Under the pieces are notes generated by a model. The model had not been told where the DNA came from, did no database searches, and was given only the letters and a program-made list of their open reading frames with translations. Below, piece after piece: positions 36,167 through 45,935 of a stretch of DNA of 64,000 nt (the stretch's first letter is position 1; every line of letters starts with the position of its first letter). Source of the stretch: JAJZQZ01 sp963790415. GTDB lineage: Bacteria > Actinomycetota > Thermoleophilia > RBG-16-64-13. Made by a program: the position numbers and the translations under genes. Location: positions 992,001 to 1,056,000 of the forward strand of contig CAWBOK010000003.1 in NCBI GenBank assembly GCA_963790415.1, in the 5' to 3' direction.

Positions 36167-37303
36167 GTGGCTGTCACGACCCGCACTGACGCCCTGGCGG
36201 CGGTAGAAGAGAAGGTTCGCGACGGCGCGCGCCTGGACGCCGCCGACGGCTTGGCGTTGCTGGAATCGCCCGATCTGCTCCGGGTCGGCCGCCTGGCCGA
36301 CGCCGCCCGGCGGCGCGTCGCGGCCGCCTCCCCTGCGGTGACGTCCGGCGAGGCCACGGTCGACGACGTCTACTTCATCAACAACCGCCACATCAACCAC
36401 ACCAACATCTGCAAGAACCGCTGCGACTTCTGCGCCTTCTCGCGCGACGAGGGCGAAGAGGGCGCCTACCTCATGAACCTCGACGAGGTGCTGAGCAAGG
36501 CCGCCGCGGGTGTGGCTGAGGGAGCCACCGAGTTCCACATCGTGGGGGGAGAGCATCCCAATCTCTCCTACGACGCCATCCGGGGGATGATCGCCGGGCT
36601 GCATCAGGCCCACCCGGACGTGGTGCTGACGGCGTTCACCGCCTCGGAGATCGTCCACTTCGCGCAGATGAGCGGCATGAGCGAAGAAGCCGTGCTGCTC
36701 GACCTGAAGGCCGCCGGGCTTGGTGCGCTTCCCGGTGGTGGGGCGGAGGTCTTCGCCCGCCGGGTGCGCGACATGGTGTGCGCCAAGAAGATCTCCGGCG
36801 ACACGTGGCTGGAGATACACATGCTGGCCCACCGGCTGGGGCTGCCCACGAACGCCACGATGCTCTATGGCCACCGGGAGACCCTCGCGGAGCGGGTGGA
36901 CCACTTTCTCCGTCTGCGTGAGGCTCAGGACCAGACCGGGGGCTTCGAGGCCTTCATCCCGCTGGCCTTCCATCCGCGCAACACCAAGCTGGCCGACCTG
37001 GCTCCCACCACCGGGGTGGACGACCTCAAGATGCTGGCCGTGGCCCGGCTGATGCTCGACAACTTCCCGCACATCAAGGCCTACTGGGTGATGATCGGGC
37101 TGAAGCTGGCCCAGGTGAGCCTGTATTTCGGAGTGGACGACGTGGACGGCACCATCGTGGAAGAGACCATCACGAAGGCGGCCGGGTCCGAGGCCGGCCA
37201 GGCGGTGGCCCGCAACGAGCTGGTCCGCCTGATCCGCGACACCGGCCGGGTGCCGGTGGAGCGCGACACCTTCTACCGGGCAGTCCGGCGCTACGACGCG
37301 TGA
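36167..37303 (+). CDS. mqnE: aminodeoxyfutalosine synthase (radical SAM)
   Basis: A 378-residue radical SAM enzyme that couples the chorismate-derived enolpyruvyl benzoate made by MqnA to SAM, giving aminodeoxyfutalosine in menaquinone synthesis. The cluster motif CxxxCxxC is CKNRCDFC (~residue 84), preceded by NNRHINHTNI and followed by AFSRDEGEEGAYLM; later HIVGGEHPNLSYDAI and GLKLAQVSLYFGVDDVDGTI are typical of MqnE. GTG 36167 lies 6 nt after a TAGACT -10-like box, suggesting a leaderless transcript. It leads an mqnE-mqnA-mqnC run and, unlike the next gene, is intact. Confidence 0.95.
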   Translation: MAVTTRTDALAAVEEKVRDGARLDAADGLALLESPDLLRVGRLADAARRRVAAASPAVTSGEATVDDVYFINNRHINHTNICKNRCDFCAFSRDEGEEGAYLMNLDEVLSKAAAGVAEGATEFHIVGGEHPNLSYDAIRGMIAGLHQAHPDVVLTAFTASEIVHFAQMSGMSEEAVLLDLKAAGLGALPGGGAEVFARRVRDMVCAKKISGDTWLEIHMLAHRLGLPTNATMLYGHRETLAERVDHFLRLREAQDQTGGFEAFIPLAFHPRNTKLADLAPTTGVDDLKMLAVARLMLDNFPHIKAYWVMIGLKLAQVSLYFGVDDVDGTIVEETITKAAGSEAGQAVARNELVRLIRDTGRVPVERDTFYRAVRRYDA

Positions 37304-37352
37304 GCGGACGACCGGCAGGTACCGCGTGCGCGGGTTGGCCGCGGAAGTCGCG

Positions 37353-38206
37353 ATGACCGTTCGCGTAGGACACATCGAGTTCTTGAACTGCTATCCCCTG
37401 TACTTCGGCCTCGAGCAACGCGCCGCCGAAGGACTCGCCGGGGAAGCCGCGTTCGAACTGGTGCCCGGCGTGCCCACCGGTCTCAATCGCATGCTGCTCT
37501 CGGGCACGATCGACTTCGGACCCATCAGCTCCATCGAGTACGGGCGTGGGTTCCGCCAGCTCTGCCTGTCGCGCCGGCTGTCGATCTCGTCGAAGGGGGC
37601 GGTCGACAGCATCCAGCTGGTCAGTCGGCGGCCTCTCGAGGAGGTGGAGCGCATCGCCCTCACGCCCAAGAGCGCCACGTCGGTCACCCTGCTCAAGACC
37701 ATCATGAAGCTGAAGCACGGGCTCTCACCCGTCTATGACGAACTCCTTCACACTCCGGAGGAGGCGCTGCGCGACCACGACGCCGTGCTCTTGATCGGCG
37801 ACGAAGCGCTCGAGGCGCTGTACTTCCCGCTTCCCGACACGCGGCTGTACGACCTGGGTCATCTGTGGCGCGAGTGGACGGGCCATCCCATGGTCTACGC
37901 CGTGTGGGCCGCTCGGGAGGACTACCTGAGCGCCCATTCCGCCGAACTGCTGGCGGTAGAGGACGAGCTGGTGCGTTCCATGGACTACAGCCGAGCAGGC
38001 GGCGCCCCGGGTGGTGCAGGCGGCATCCGGACTCTGGCGCTTCGATCGCCCCTGTCTCGACCGCTACTTCCAGGTGCTTGCACTACGGATTCTCCGAAGA
38101 GTATCGGAACGGACTGCGCAGGTTCTTCGAGCTGGCCTACGAGGCCGGAGAGCTGGCCGACGTGCCCGAACTGCGCTTCTTCGGGGACGACGGGGAGGTG
38201 GTCTGA
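37353..38206 (+). CDS. mqnA: chorismate dehydratase (frameshifted)
   Basis: The first futalosine-pathway enzyme, turning chorismate into 3-[(1-carboxyvinyl)oxy]benzoate. ATG 37353 begins with the family start VRVGHIEFLNCYPLYFGLE. Other signatures: GVPTGLNRMLLSGTIDFGPI, SSIEYGRGFRQL and LIGDEALEALYFP. Two one-base insertions (near 37998 and 38085) split the C-terminus; repaired, it reads VVQAASGLWRFDRPCLDRYF and then FSEEYRNGLRRFFELAYEAG to TGA 38204-38206. Length (~283 residues) is normal. The TGA overlaps the ATG of mqnC. Confidence 0.92.
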
Positions 38207-39375
38207 TGGCGACGTGCGCCCCCGGCACGCGGCCGTCCGCCGGGGCGCCGGACAGTGCGGGCGCTCGCGGCGGCGCGACCCCGCAGCCGATCGATGCGGC
38301 GCTGGCGGAGCGCATCCGGGCGGGCGTCCGGCTCACCGACGAGGAAGCCGTGACGCTTCTGCGTTCCCGCGACCTTCTGACGCTGGGGCAGCTTGCCGCC
38401 GAGAGGCGGGAGACGCAGGTGCCCGGCGACGTGGTCACCTTCATCATCGATCGGAACATCAACTACACCAATATCTGCCTCACCGGGTGTGACTTCTGCG
38501 CCTTCTACCGTTCTCCCGGGGCTGAGGGCGGCTATCTGTTGGCCAAGGAGGCGATCTTCAGCAAGATCGAGGAGACCCTGGCTCTGGATGGCACGGCGGT
38601 GCTGATGCAGGGCGGTCTTCACCCCGATCTGGATATCGCCTACTACGAAGATCTCTTCCGCTCCATCAAGGAACGCTTCACCATCACCATCCACTCGTTG
38701 TCGCCGCCGGAGATCATCCACATCGCGAAGCTGAGCGGCCTGACGACACGCGTCACCTTGGAGCGGCTGCGCGCAGCCGGCCTGGACTCGCTGCCGGGAG
38801 GTGGTGCGGAGATCCTGGTGGATCGGGTGCGGCAGCACGTGGCGCCCAAGAAGGCCCGGACCGAGCCCTGGCTACAGGTGATGCGGGAAGCTCACGAGTT
38901 GGGCATGGGGACCACCGCCACGATGATGTTCGGCAGCGTGGAGACTCTCGACGAGCGGGTGGAGCATCTGCGCCGCATCCGCGATCTTCAGGATGAGAGC
39001 CTTGGACGGGGGCTCGGCGGTTTCCGCGCCTTCATCCCGTGGACGTTCCAAGAGGGCAACAGTGCCCTCGAGGGGTTTACCGAGCCTGCGACGGCGGTCG
39101 ACTATCTCATCACCCTGGCTGTGTCCCGGCTCTACCTGGACAACGTGGCCAACATCCAGGCGTCGTGGGTGACCCAGGGCCTCAAGATCGGCCAGGTGGC
39201 CCTGCGGTTCGGGGCCAACGACCTGGGCAGTACGATGATCGAGGAGAACGTGGTGGCGGCGGCTGGCGTGGCCTTCAGCGTCGGTGCCGATGACCTGGTG
39301 GCTGCGATCCGTGCGGCCGACTGCGTGCCTGCTCAGCGCCGAACGGATTACTCGCTGGTGCGTACGTTCGCCTGA
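38206..39375 (+). CDS. mqnC: cyclic dehypoxanthinyl futalosine synthase (radical SAM)
   Basis: A 389-residue radical SAM enzyme that cyclises dehypoxanthine futalosine. ATG 38206 overlaps the mqnA stop. After a ~25-residue Ala/Gly-rich leader come IRAGVRLTDEEAVTLLRSRD, the cluster site CLTGCDFC (~residue 94) in INYTNICLTGCDFCAFYR, VLMQGGLHPDLDIAYYEDL, and the C-terminal GLKIGQVALRFGANDLGSTM with EENVVAAAG. It is a distant paralogue of MqnE two genes upstream. MqnB/MqnD, needed to link the two steps, is not in this window. Confidence 0.95.
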   Translation: MATCAPGTRPSAGAPDSAGARGGATPQPIDAALAERIRAGVRLTDEEAVTLLRSRDLLTLGQLAAERRETQVPGDVVTFIIDRNINYTNICLTGCDFCAFYRSPGAEGGYLLAKEAIFSKIEETLALDGTAVLMQGGLHPDLDIAYYEDLFRSIKERFTITIHSLSPPEIIHIAKLSGLTTRVTLERLRAAGLDSLPGGGAEILVDRVRQHVAPKKARTEPWLQVMREAHELGMGTTATMMFGSVETLDERVEHLRRIRDLQDESLGRGLGGFRAFIPWTFQEGNSALEGFTEPATAVDYLITLAVSRLYLDNVANIQASWVTQGLKIGQVALRFGANDLGSTMIEENVVAAAGVAFSVGADDLVAAIRAADCVPAQRRTDYSLVRTFA

Positions 39376-39424
39376 CGCCTCCGGAATGGACTCGTCTCTT
39401 GGAAGCGGCCTGGAGTCGGCGCTG

Positions 39425-40594
39425 TCAGCCGGTAGCGGCCTTGAGGAGCTCGATGTCGGTCGCGGTCTCGGATCCGACTGAGGACGCCCATCCGATCCAA
39501 CCGCGCTCGGCGAGGTCACACAGAATCGCGAGGGTCTCAGCGGGCGGCAAAGGCGAAGAAGCGGCCAACTCCATGGGCGTTCTCTCGCCGTCCACCTGTG
39601 CGAGTACCTCCGCCTGCCGGTAGTCCGGGGCTTCGCCGGTGCCTGCCGTGTCAGGGTCTTGGGTCGCGCCCAGGGAACCGCCCCCCTGCCCCAGAAGATC
39701 ACGCAGGTGTTCGAGTTGCGCGCCCGCCGGTCTGAGTTCGCCGATGAAGTCGGCGATCGGCAGCATCACGGCGGGACGGAAGGTCTCGTCGAGGCCCACG
39801 TGAAATGCGCTCGTCGCTTGGTTTTCGGCGGCCAGGAGGAGCGAGTGCATCGCGAGTTGGTGAAGGAAGGTCTGGACGTCTGCCAACGACAGGTAGGCCT
39901 CGTCGAGCGCAAGCCGGCCGAGAGTCACTTCTCGGGCCTCCGATTCGACGAGTAGGTGCTTGCGGTCGTCATCGCTCAACCCGCCCAGGCATCCGAGGAG
40001 GTCCCCGAGTCGCCACACGCGCCCCGTGTCCGTGAGGCTCGTGAAGCAGCCCTCGGCGAAGTGTGCGGTTACGATGCGATGTCCCGGCAGATCGAGTTGG
40101 AGGAAGCCCGCCGTCTGGAATGCGGCCGCAAGCTCCAGCAGGTTGTCGATGCCCAGTTTCTCGAGGGATCCCTCGGCCACTACACCGCCCCTGGGCATCC
40201 CGACCTGCTCGGTCGTGGTCACGAGCGGCTCGGCCGAGCGGGCCGCCACCGGCGTGGGCAGAACGCTGCCGCCCGGCGGCGAGGCGGCTGCTTCGATCCA
40301 ATCGAAGATGGTGGCATGTGTCACGGTCTCGGCCGGCGCCCAGGGGTCGACGAACTCCAACCCGTGTGATTCCAGGGTAAGCTGATCTGATACCTCGAAC
40401 CCGGGGGCCTCTTCGCTGAGCGAGTCTGCCGGGAGAGGTTCGTCGATGAACGAATCTCCAACGGGCTCGAGCTTGGCCGTAGCGTCGGTGGGATTGCTCC
40501 CCCGCTTGTTCAAAGAGAAGACCACCGAGATGACAATCAGCACCAGGCCCGACGCGATGAGCAGATAGGTCACCATCAGAAGCACGTTCCTCAT
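39425..40594 (-). CDS. membrane-anchored DUF4388 (PATAN-like) protein
   Basis: A 389-residue protein: N-terminal membrane segment (~residues 5-27, LMVTYLLIASGLVLIVISVV), an acidic Pro-rich linker containing FIDEPLPADSLSEEAP, then a DUF4388-type domain from ~residue 140 (GSLEKLGIDNLLELAAAFQT, LTDTGRVWRLGDLLGCLGGL) and a C-terminal winged-helix-like part (GERTPMELAASSPLPPAETL). From residue ~137 on it aligns with the soluble protein at 3929-4762. The anchor plus linker resembles the small protein at 14471-14794. The likely role is signalling at the membrane; no enzyme motif is seen. Confidence 0.78.
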   Translation of the reverse strand: MRNVLLMVTYLLIASGLVLIVISVVFSLNKRGSNPTDATAKLEPVGDSFIDEPLPADSLSEEAPGFEVSDQLTLESHGLEFVDPWAPAETVTHATIFDWIEAAASPPGGSVLPTPVAARSAEPLVTTTEQVGMPRGGVVAEGSLEKLGIDNLLELAAAFQTAGFLQLDLPGHRIVTAHFAEGCFTSLTDTGRVWRLGDLLGCLGGLSDDDRKHLLVESEAREVTLGRLALDEAYLSLADVQTFLHQLAMHSLLLAAENQATSAFHVGLDETFRPAVMLPIADFIGELRPAGAQLEHLRDLLGQGGGSLGATQDPDTAGTGEAPDYRQAEVLAQVDGERTPMELAASSPLPPAETLAILCDLAERGWIGWASSVGSETATDIELLKAATG

Positions 40595-40740
40595 CGCTAC
40601 ACTCGATTCTCATTGCCGACCGTGTTAGCGGAGAGAAGAGGGCCAAAGAATCGTGTCGGCCGGCGGTATCTCAGCGACTGCTGTCGGCTACGGATTCTAC
40701 TCTACCAGAAAACGAGGGGCCGGTGCCGCACCGCTGCGAC

Positions 40741-41808
40741 CTATCTGATCATTGCCTCCACGTCGGCCTTGCTCGTGGTCTCGACTACCTTGATCGAACC
40801 GTCGATGATGCCCTGCTTGGCCGTATCGACTGCCGCCATGACCTCGGCGGTGAGATGGGGCGTCGCGAGCAGGTCCATGCCGCCGTTGTCAACATCCAGG
40901 TAGTAGATCTCAGAACCGAACGTGCCCGCGGCCAGCTGATCCACGGCCCATGTGAACGCCACCGAGTAGTCCCACACCACCGAGGTCAACAAAACCCCCT
41001 TCTTATCGAGTGAACTCTTGTCGCCGATGACGTCGATGAACCAGATCGTGTCGGCGCCTTTCGGGGGAGTGGCGGTCTCGACCGCTTGGATCATGCCGAA
41101 ACTGGAGCCGTCACCCATGCCGAAGACCACATCGGCGCCGCCTGCGATGACGCTCTCGGTCACCCGCTTGCCGCCGGCGGCATCGGCGTAACCCGCCTGA
41201 CCGACCTGGGCCATCAGGATCTTGAGGTCGGCCTTCACCGAGCGGGCGCCCTGGACGAAGCCGCCGGCCATCTTGACCCAGTTCTCGTCGTCGGCCGACA
41301 TCACGATGCCGACCGTGTCCGTCTTGGTGGTTCTTGCAGCGACGATGCCGGCCAAATAGGCCCCGTTCTGTGCGTTCGTCTCGATATCCTGCGCGAGCCC
41401 GGGCACGTTGCCCTTCTCGAATTGCCCGATGACGATGTGCGGGACCTTCAGTTCCTGCGCCTGCTGCACGGCCGACGTGCCGTATCCGCTGGCGAAGGCG
41501 ATGGTCAGGTTCGAGCCGCCTTGGGCCAATTCACGCAGCAAGGGCGTGATGTCCTCGTAGCCGGCGCCGTCGGCCACTTCTATCTCAGCTCCGATCTCCG
41601 CGGCCACCTTCTTGGCCGACTCAACGCCCTGTTGGTTCCAGCCGAAGTCCTTCGCCACCTCGGGCGTGACCACGGCCATCTTGGTGACCATCGTGCCGGT
41701 GGGGGAGACGGTGGTAGTTGTAGCGGCGCCGCCCCCTGCGCACCCGGCGACGGTGAGGGCGATAGCGATCAGCCCGGCGAGAACTAAGAGAAGGTTTGCT
41801 CTGCGCAC
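40741..41808 (-). CDS. BMP-family ABC transporter substrate-binding lipoprotein
   Basis: About 355 residues from GTG 41808, chosen because AGAGGGGAG lies ~10 nt upstream and it gives a compact lipoprotein signal with lipobox VAGC; an in-frame ATG at 41841 lies only 5 nt from the -10 box. The mature protein is a BMP/Med-type periplasmic-binding fold (VTPEVAKDFGWNQQGVESAK, AFASGYGTSAVQQAQEL, GGADVVFGMGDGSSFGMIQA). This family usually binds nucleosides or related purines. It is divergent from the ATPase and permease genes starting at 42198, which complete the importer. The ligand is inferred, not shown. Confidence 0.9.
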   Translation of the reverse strand: MRRANLLLVLAGLIAIALTVAGCAGGGAATTTTVSPTGTMVTKMAVVTPEVAKDFGWNQQGVESAKKVAAEIGAEIEVADGAGYEDITPLLRELAQGGSNLTIAFASGYGTSAVQQAQELKVPHIVIGQFEKGNVPGLAQDIETNAQNGAYLAGIVAARTTKTDTVGIVMSADDENWVKMAGGFVQGARSVKADLKILMAQVGQAGYADAAGGKRVTESVIAGGADVVFGMGDGSSFGMIQAVETATPPKGADTIWFIDVIGDKSSLDKKGVLLTSVVWDYSVAFTWAVDQLAAGTFGSEIYYLDVDNGGMDLLATPHLTAEVMAAVDTAKQGIIDGSIKVVETTSKADVEAMIR

Positions 41809-41846
41809 CGGCTTGCTACTCCCCTCTTGGGTGTGCTCCATCCTGC

Positions 41847-41875
41847 ACTGTAGGAGACATCGTAGCAGCAGTCAA
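41847..41875 (-). promoter_or_regulatory. predicted promoter of BMP lipoprotein gene
   Basis: On the minus strand: TTGACT (41875-41870), 17-bp spacer, TACAGT (41852-41847). Transcription would start near 41840, giving a ~30-nt leader with a good ribosome site for GTG 41808. This decides between the two possible start codons. Confidence 0.6.
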
Positions 41876-42197
41876 CTCGGCGGCAGTGCATGACGGGTTT
41901 CCCGGTGCAGTCGGGGACTCCAGGCTGGGCTGTGGTCGCGTCGGCGCCCGCGCGATGTCGGAGTCCGCCGGAAGGCCCTGCCGCCGAGGACGGATGCTCA
42001 TGCTAGACTGCGGCCATGGTGGCGAGCGCTCCAGAGTGCGGAGGCCCTGCGCTATGCCCGTGAGATCGTTGACTTCGCCGGTCCTTGACGGAGTGCGGGC
42101 TTCCTCCGGAGCGGCGCGGCACCGTCTTCGACACCACTAGCCTGAAGCCGTCTGGGTCGCGTAGTCGAGTCCCGCTGCAAGACAAGGGGTTCCACGA
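41876..42197. other. divergent intergenic region of the BMP transporter
   Basis: About 320 bp without a convincing gene. It contains TAGACT (42004-42009) six nt before an ATG (42016) that opens only a 15-codon frame ending TGA 42061-42063. An overlapping frame reads EALRYAREIVDFAGP before a stop, which might be a gene remnant. No riboswitch or clear operator was recognised. Confidence 0.3.
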
Positions 42198-43816
42198 TTG
42201 AGGGTCGATCCGCGAGCCGTGCCCCCGGTGCCTGCTCTGCCCCCAGTCGTGGAGGCGCGTGAGGCCACCAAGATCTTCCCCGGCGTGGTGGCATTGGACG
42301 CCGTGACGGTCGCCTTCCACGCGGGCGAGGTCCACTGCATCCTGGGAGAGAACGGGGCCGGCAAATCCACGCTGGTGAACATCCTCTCGGGGATGTGCCG
42401 GCCCGATGCCGGGCTGGTGCTCGTGGATGGCGTCGAAGTGGACATCGGGTCGCCCCGCGCCGCCCTCGATCACGGCATCGGCACGGTCTATCAGCACTCC
42501 ACCTTGATCCCGGTGTTCACGGTCCTGGAGAACCTGATGGTGGGCCGGGGCCATCGTCGCGGCCGTGCACTGCGCCTGGACACCAAGGCGGCCCGGGGCG
42601 CCTTGGAACGTGCCGCCGCCGATCTGGGCGTGCGGATCGATCCCGAAGCCCTCGCGGGCGGGCTGTCGCTGGGGCAGCAGCAGCACGTGGAGATCGTGAA
42701 GGCACTCGGGTCGGGTTCCCGTGTTCTGATCCTCGACGAACCGACCTCCATGCTCACACCACTGGGCATCGCCGAGCTGGAGAAGGTCCTGCTCCGTCTC
42801 AAGGCTCAGGGACTCGCCATCGTGTTCATCACGCACAAGCTGCGCGAGGCGCTGGCCGTGGGCGATCGGGTCACCATCCTGCGCCGGGGCCGCGTGGTCG
42901 GCGAGTTGGGGCCGGACGTGGTGCACGGCAGACCTCGCGGGGAGCTGCAGGCGGATATCGTCGGGCTGATGTTCGGCGCTGAGGCCGCGACCCTGGCCGA
43001 CGTGGCCGAGGTGCGGGCCGAGGCCGGCGCTCGTCGAGTCGCGCGCGCGATCTCCGAGCATGTGTCGCTCGAGCTTGTTGAGGTGTGCGTCGAAGGCGGG
43101 CGCGGGGAGGTCGGTCTCGTCGACGTGTCGTTGCGGGTGCACGCCGGCGAGATCCTGGGGATCGCGGGCGTGGACGGGAACGGTCAGCGCGAGTTGGCCG
43201 AGGCCATAGCCGGGCAGCGGCGGGTCCGACACGGGCGACATCCTGCTCGACGGCACGAGCATCCGGCGTGCCGATGTGTCGAAGCGCCAGAGATCTCGGC
43301 CTGCGCTACGTCACCGACGACCGCCTTGGCGAGGGGACGGTATCCTCGCTCAGCGTCGCGCGGAACCTGGTGCTCAAACGCATCGGCGAGGCGCCGTTCT
43401 GGCGGAGAGGCCGGGTCCAGGAGGACGCCATCGCGGAGTACGCCGAGGACGTGGTGGACGCGTTCGACATCACGACCTCGGATGTGGGCATCCATGTCGG
43501 GACACTGTCGGGCGGGAATGTGCAGAAGCTGGTCCTGGCCCGCGAGTTGTCGTTCGAGCCGCGCGTGGTGGTCTTCAACAAACCCACATACGGGCTCGAC
43601 GTCAAGACCACGGCTGCGGTGCGGGAGCGCATCAGGCGGCTTGCGGAAGACGAAGGGGTGGCGGCGCTGCTGATATCCACCGACCTCGACGAGCTGTTCG
43701 ACCTGTGCGACCGCATCGCGGTGCTCTTCCGCGGACGTCTTACCGCCGCGGTCGAGAACGCTCCGAGCGCCGAACTCGAGATCGGCCGGCGGATGGTCGA
43801 GGGCGACTCCCGGTGA
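42198..43816 (+). CDS. ABC transporter ATPase, nucleoside/simple-sugar type, two NBDs (frameshifted)
   Basis: A duplicated ABC ATPase (~530 residues) powering the importer with the BMP lipoprotein. TTG 42198 follows AAGGGG. The first NBD has Walker A GENGAGKST, signature LSLGQQQHVEI and Walker B VLILDEPTS. The second NBD has the degenerate Walker A GVDGNGQRE, signature LSGGNVQKLVLARELS and VVVFNKPTYGLD. This asymmetry is normal in this family. Two one-base insertions near 43222 and 43288 interrupt the second NBD; both flanks are well conserved. The TGA overlaps the GTG of the first permease (GTGA at 43813-43816). Confidence 0.9.
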
Positions 43817-44940
43817 CGACCGCCGGACGCACCCCGCGATGGGCCGAATCGTTCGCCATGGGCGTCGGTCCCATCCTCCTCGGTCTGACCGCCGGAGGCA
43901 TCCTCCTGCTCTTCACGGGGCGGAACCCGTTAGCCTTCTACGGCGACCTCCTCTCGCGAGGTCTCTTCTCCAGCAACGGGGTGCAGGACAGCCTCACGCG
44001 GATGGCGCCGCTCCTGTTGATGGCCGCCGGCCTCATCGTCGCCTTCCGCGCCAACATCTGGAACATCGGCGGAGACGGCCAGTTCCTCATGGCCGCCGCT
44101 CTGGTGGCCGGCTTCGGCCCGGCGGTCACCGCCGCCCTGCCCGGCGGCCTGGGGCTCGTGCTTCTCTGCCTGATCGGGGCGGCCATGGGGGGGCTCTGGA
44201 CGATCGTCCCGTCGGTACTGAAGGCCTTCTACGGGGTGAACGAGGTCATCACGTCGCTGATGATGACGTTCATCGGGGTCAACCTGGCCAACCTCCTGAT
44301 CAAGGGGCCGTTCCGCAGCACGACCACCAGCGTGCCCCAGACCGACGTGACCCCCAAGGCGCACATGCTGCCCTACATTCCGGGCACCCACGTCCACGTC
44401 GGTATCATCGTGGCGTTCGTGGCGATTCTGGCGGTGCACTTCGTGCTGACCCGCACGGCCTTCGGACTGCGGCTTGCCGTGCTCGGGGCCAGCCCTCGGG
44501 CCGCCGCTCACGCGGGTATCGACGTGCGTCGCCTGATCGTCGTCACCTTCTTCATCAGCGGAGCCTTCATGGGGCTCGCGGCGGCCATCGAGATCCTGGG
44601 CGTGTGGGGATACGTGCGTGCCGACTGGAATCCCTACTTTGGCCTCACGCTCTTTGCCCTGGTGTTCTTGGCGCGCCTCAACGCGCTCGCCTGCATTCCG
44701 CTGGTGGCATTCTACGCGGTCGTCTCGATCGGGGGGCACTACGCCGCCCGCCGTGCGGGACTCCCGGACGATTTCATGTTGATGGTGGTGGGCCTGATCC
44801 TTCTCTCCATGGCCTTGATGGAGTTCGTCGCCGCGAGGAGGGCCCGACGGCCCTGGCGACTCGACCCGAGGTGGCGTGGCCCTAGCCAGGAGGCGCCGGC
44901 CCAGGCAGCCGGGTCGGCCGGGACCGGCGGGGAGGTCTGA
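43813..44940 (+). CDS. ABC transporter permease (BPD_transp_2), subunit 1
   Basis: A 375-residue polytopic permease with about eight to nine membrane segments. The family signatures NIWNIGGDGQFLMAAALVAG and FYGVNEVITSLMMTFIGVN are typical of the first permease of BMP-linked nucleoside importers. It starts at GTG 43813, overlapping the ATPase stop, and ends where the second permease ATG begins (TGATG). The C-terminal ~40 residues are a charged cytoplasmic tail. The three genes plus the divergent lipoprotein make a complete importer. Confidence 0.92.
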   Translation: MTTAGRTPRWAESFAMGVGPILLGLTAGGILLLFTGRNPLAFYGDLLSRGLFSSNGVQDSLTRMAPLLLMAAGLIVAFRANIWNIGGDGQFLMAAALVAGFGPAVTAALPGGLGLVLLCLIGAAMGGLWTIVPSVLKAFYGVNEVITSLMMTFIGVNLANLLIKGPFRSTTTSVPQTDVTPKAHMLPYIPGTHVHVGIIVAFVAILAVHFVLTRTAFGLRLAVLGASPRAAAHAGIDVRRLIVVTFFISGAFMGLAAAIEILGVWGYVRADWNPYFGLTLFALVFLARLNALACIPLVAFYAVVSIGGHYAARRAGLPDDFMLMVVGLILLSMALMEFVAARRARRPWRLDPRWRGPSQEAPAQAAGSAGTGGEV

Positions 44941-45875
44941 TGGACGGGCTGTTCACCGCCACCTTCATGGCCGCGCTGGTCTCGGGGAGCATCCTCGCGG
45001 GGATGCCACTGTTGCTGGCCGCACTGGGTGAGACGGTGTCCGAACGGGCGGGAGTGCTGAACATCGGGCTGGAAGGCATGATGTTGGTGGGCGGATACGC
45101 CGGGTTCGTCTCGGCGTTCTATCTTCATTCTTCCTGGCTGGGTCTGCTCACCGGCGCCGCGGGAGGCCTGGTCACGTCGATCATCGTGGCGGTGTTCTGT
45201 GTGCGCCTGGGGTTGGACCAGATCGTCGTGGGCATCGCCGTGCTCATCACGGCGGAGGGCGCTACCAGCGTGCTGCAGCGGGCGCAGTTCGGAACCACCT
45301 ACCCGCGCCTGGACGCAGTGGCCACGGTGGAGATCCCGCTGCTCGCCAAGATCCCGGTGCTGGGCCCGAGCGTGTTCAGCCAGCCCCTCATCGTCTACCT
45401 GGGGGTGGCGCTGGTGGTGCTGCTGCACTGGGTGCTGCGATATTCGAGAGTGGGCCTCGATCTGCGGGCGGCGGGCGAGAAGCCGCAGGCGCTGGACTCG
45501 GCCGGAGTCAGCGTGATCCGCGTGCGGTCGGCCGCCGTCCTGGTCACCGGGGCCATGGCGGGACTGGGCGGAGCCTACATGGCCATCGTCGGTGCCGGCA
45601 TCTTCGTCCCCTTCATGACGCACGGGGCCGGTTTCATCGCTATAGTGCTGGCCATGCTCGCCCGAGGGAAGGCGGCGTGGGTGCTCTTCGGGGCCCTGTT
45701 GTTCGGGATGTCGGTGTCGCTGTCGACGGCCCTGCAACTCGTGGGTGTGGACGTGCCGCAGGACGTGGTCAATATGCTCCCGTTCGTCGCGGTCATGGTG
45801 GCGCTCGTCCTCTTCGCCCGTCGGGCGTACGTGCCGGCGGCGCTGGGAGTGCCATATGTGCGGGACTCTCACTGA
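44940..45875 (+). CDS. ABC transporter permease (BPD_transp_2), subunit 2
   Basis: A 311-residue permease with about eight to nine membrane segments. The conserved LGETVSERAGVLNIGLEGMM motif and GLDQIVVGIAVLI mark the second permease of this importer class. ATG 44940 overlaps the previous stop. It pairs with the protein at 43813 to form the heterodimeric channel. It is followed 60 bp later by an aminotransferase gene with its own ribosome site. Confidence 0.92.
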   Translation: MDGLFTATFMAALVSGSILAGMPLLLAALGETVSERAGVLNIGLEGMMLVGGYAGFVSAFYLHSSWLGLLTGAAGGLVTSIIVAVFCVRLGLDQIVVGIAVLITAEGATSVLQRAQFGTTYPRLDAVATVEIPLLAKIPVLGPSVFSQPLIVYLGVALVVLLHWVLRYSRVGLDLRAAGEKPQALDSAGVSVIRVRSAAVLVTGAMAGLGGAYMAIVGAGIFVPFMTHGAGFIAIVLAMLARGKAAWVLFGALLFGMSVSLSTALQLVGVDVPQDVVNMLPFVAVMVALVLFARRAYVPAALGVPYVRDSH

Positions 45876-45935
45876 CGCGGCGTGAGACCATCCTTCGAAC
45901 GTATCCTCCGAACCGCACCTGGAAAGGAGTCACCC

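Noticed and set aside
42004..42063. Leaderless 15-codon gene upstream of the ABC ATPase
   Set aside because: TAGACT six nt before an ATG looks like a leaderless start, but the frame is tiny and shows no conserved feature; it is listed only as part of the intergenic region.
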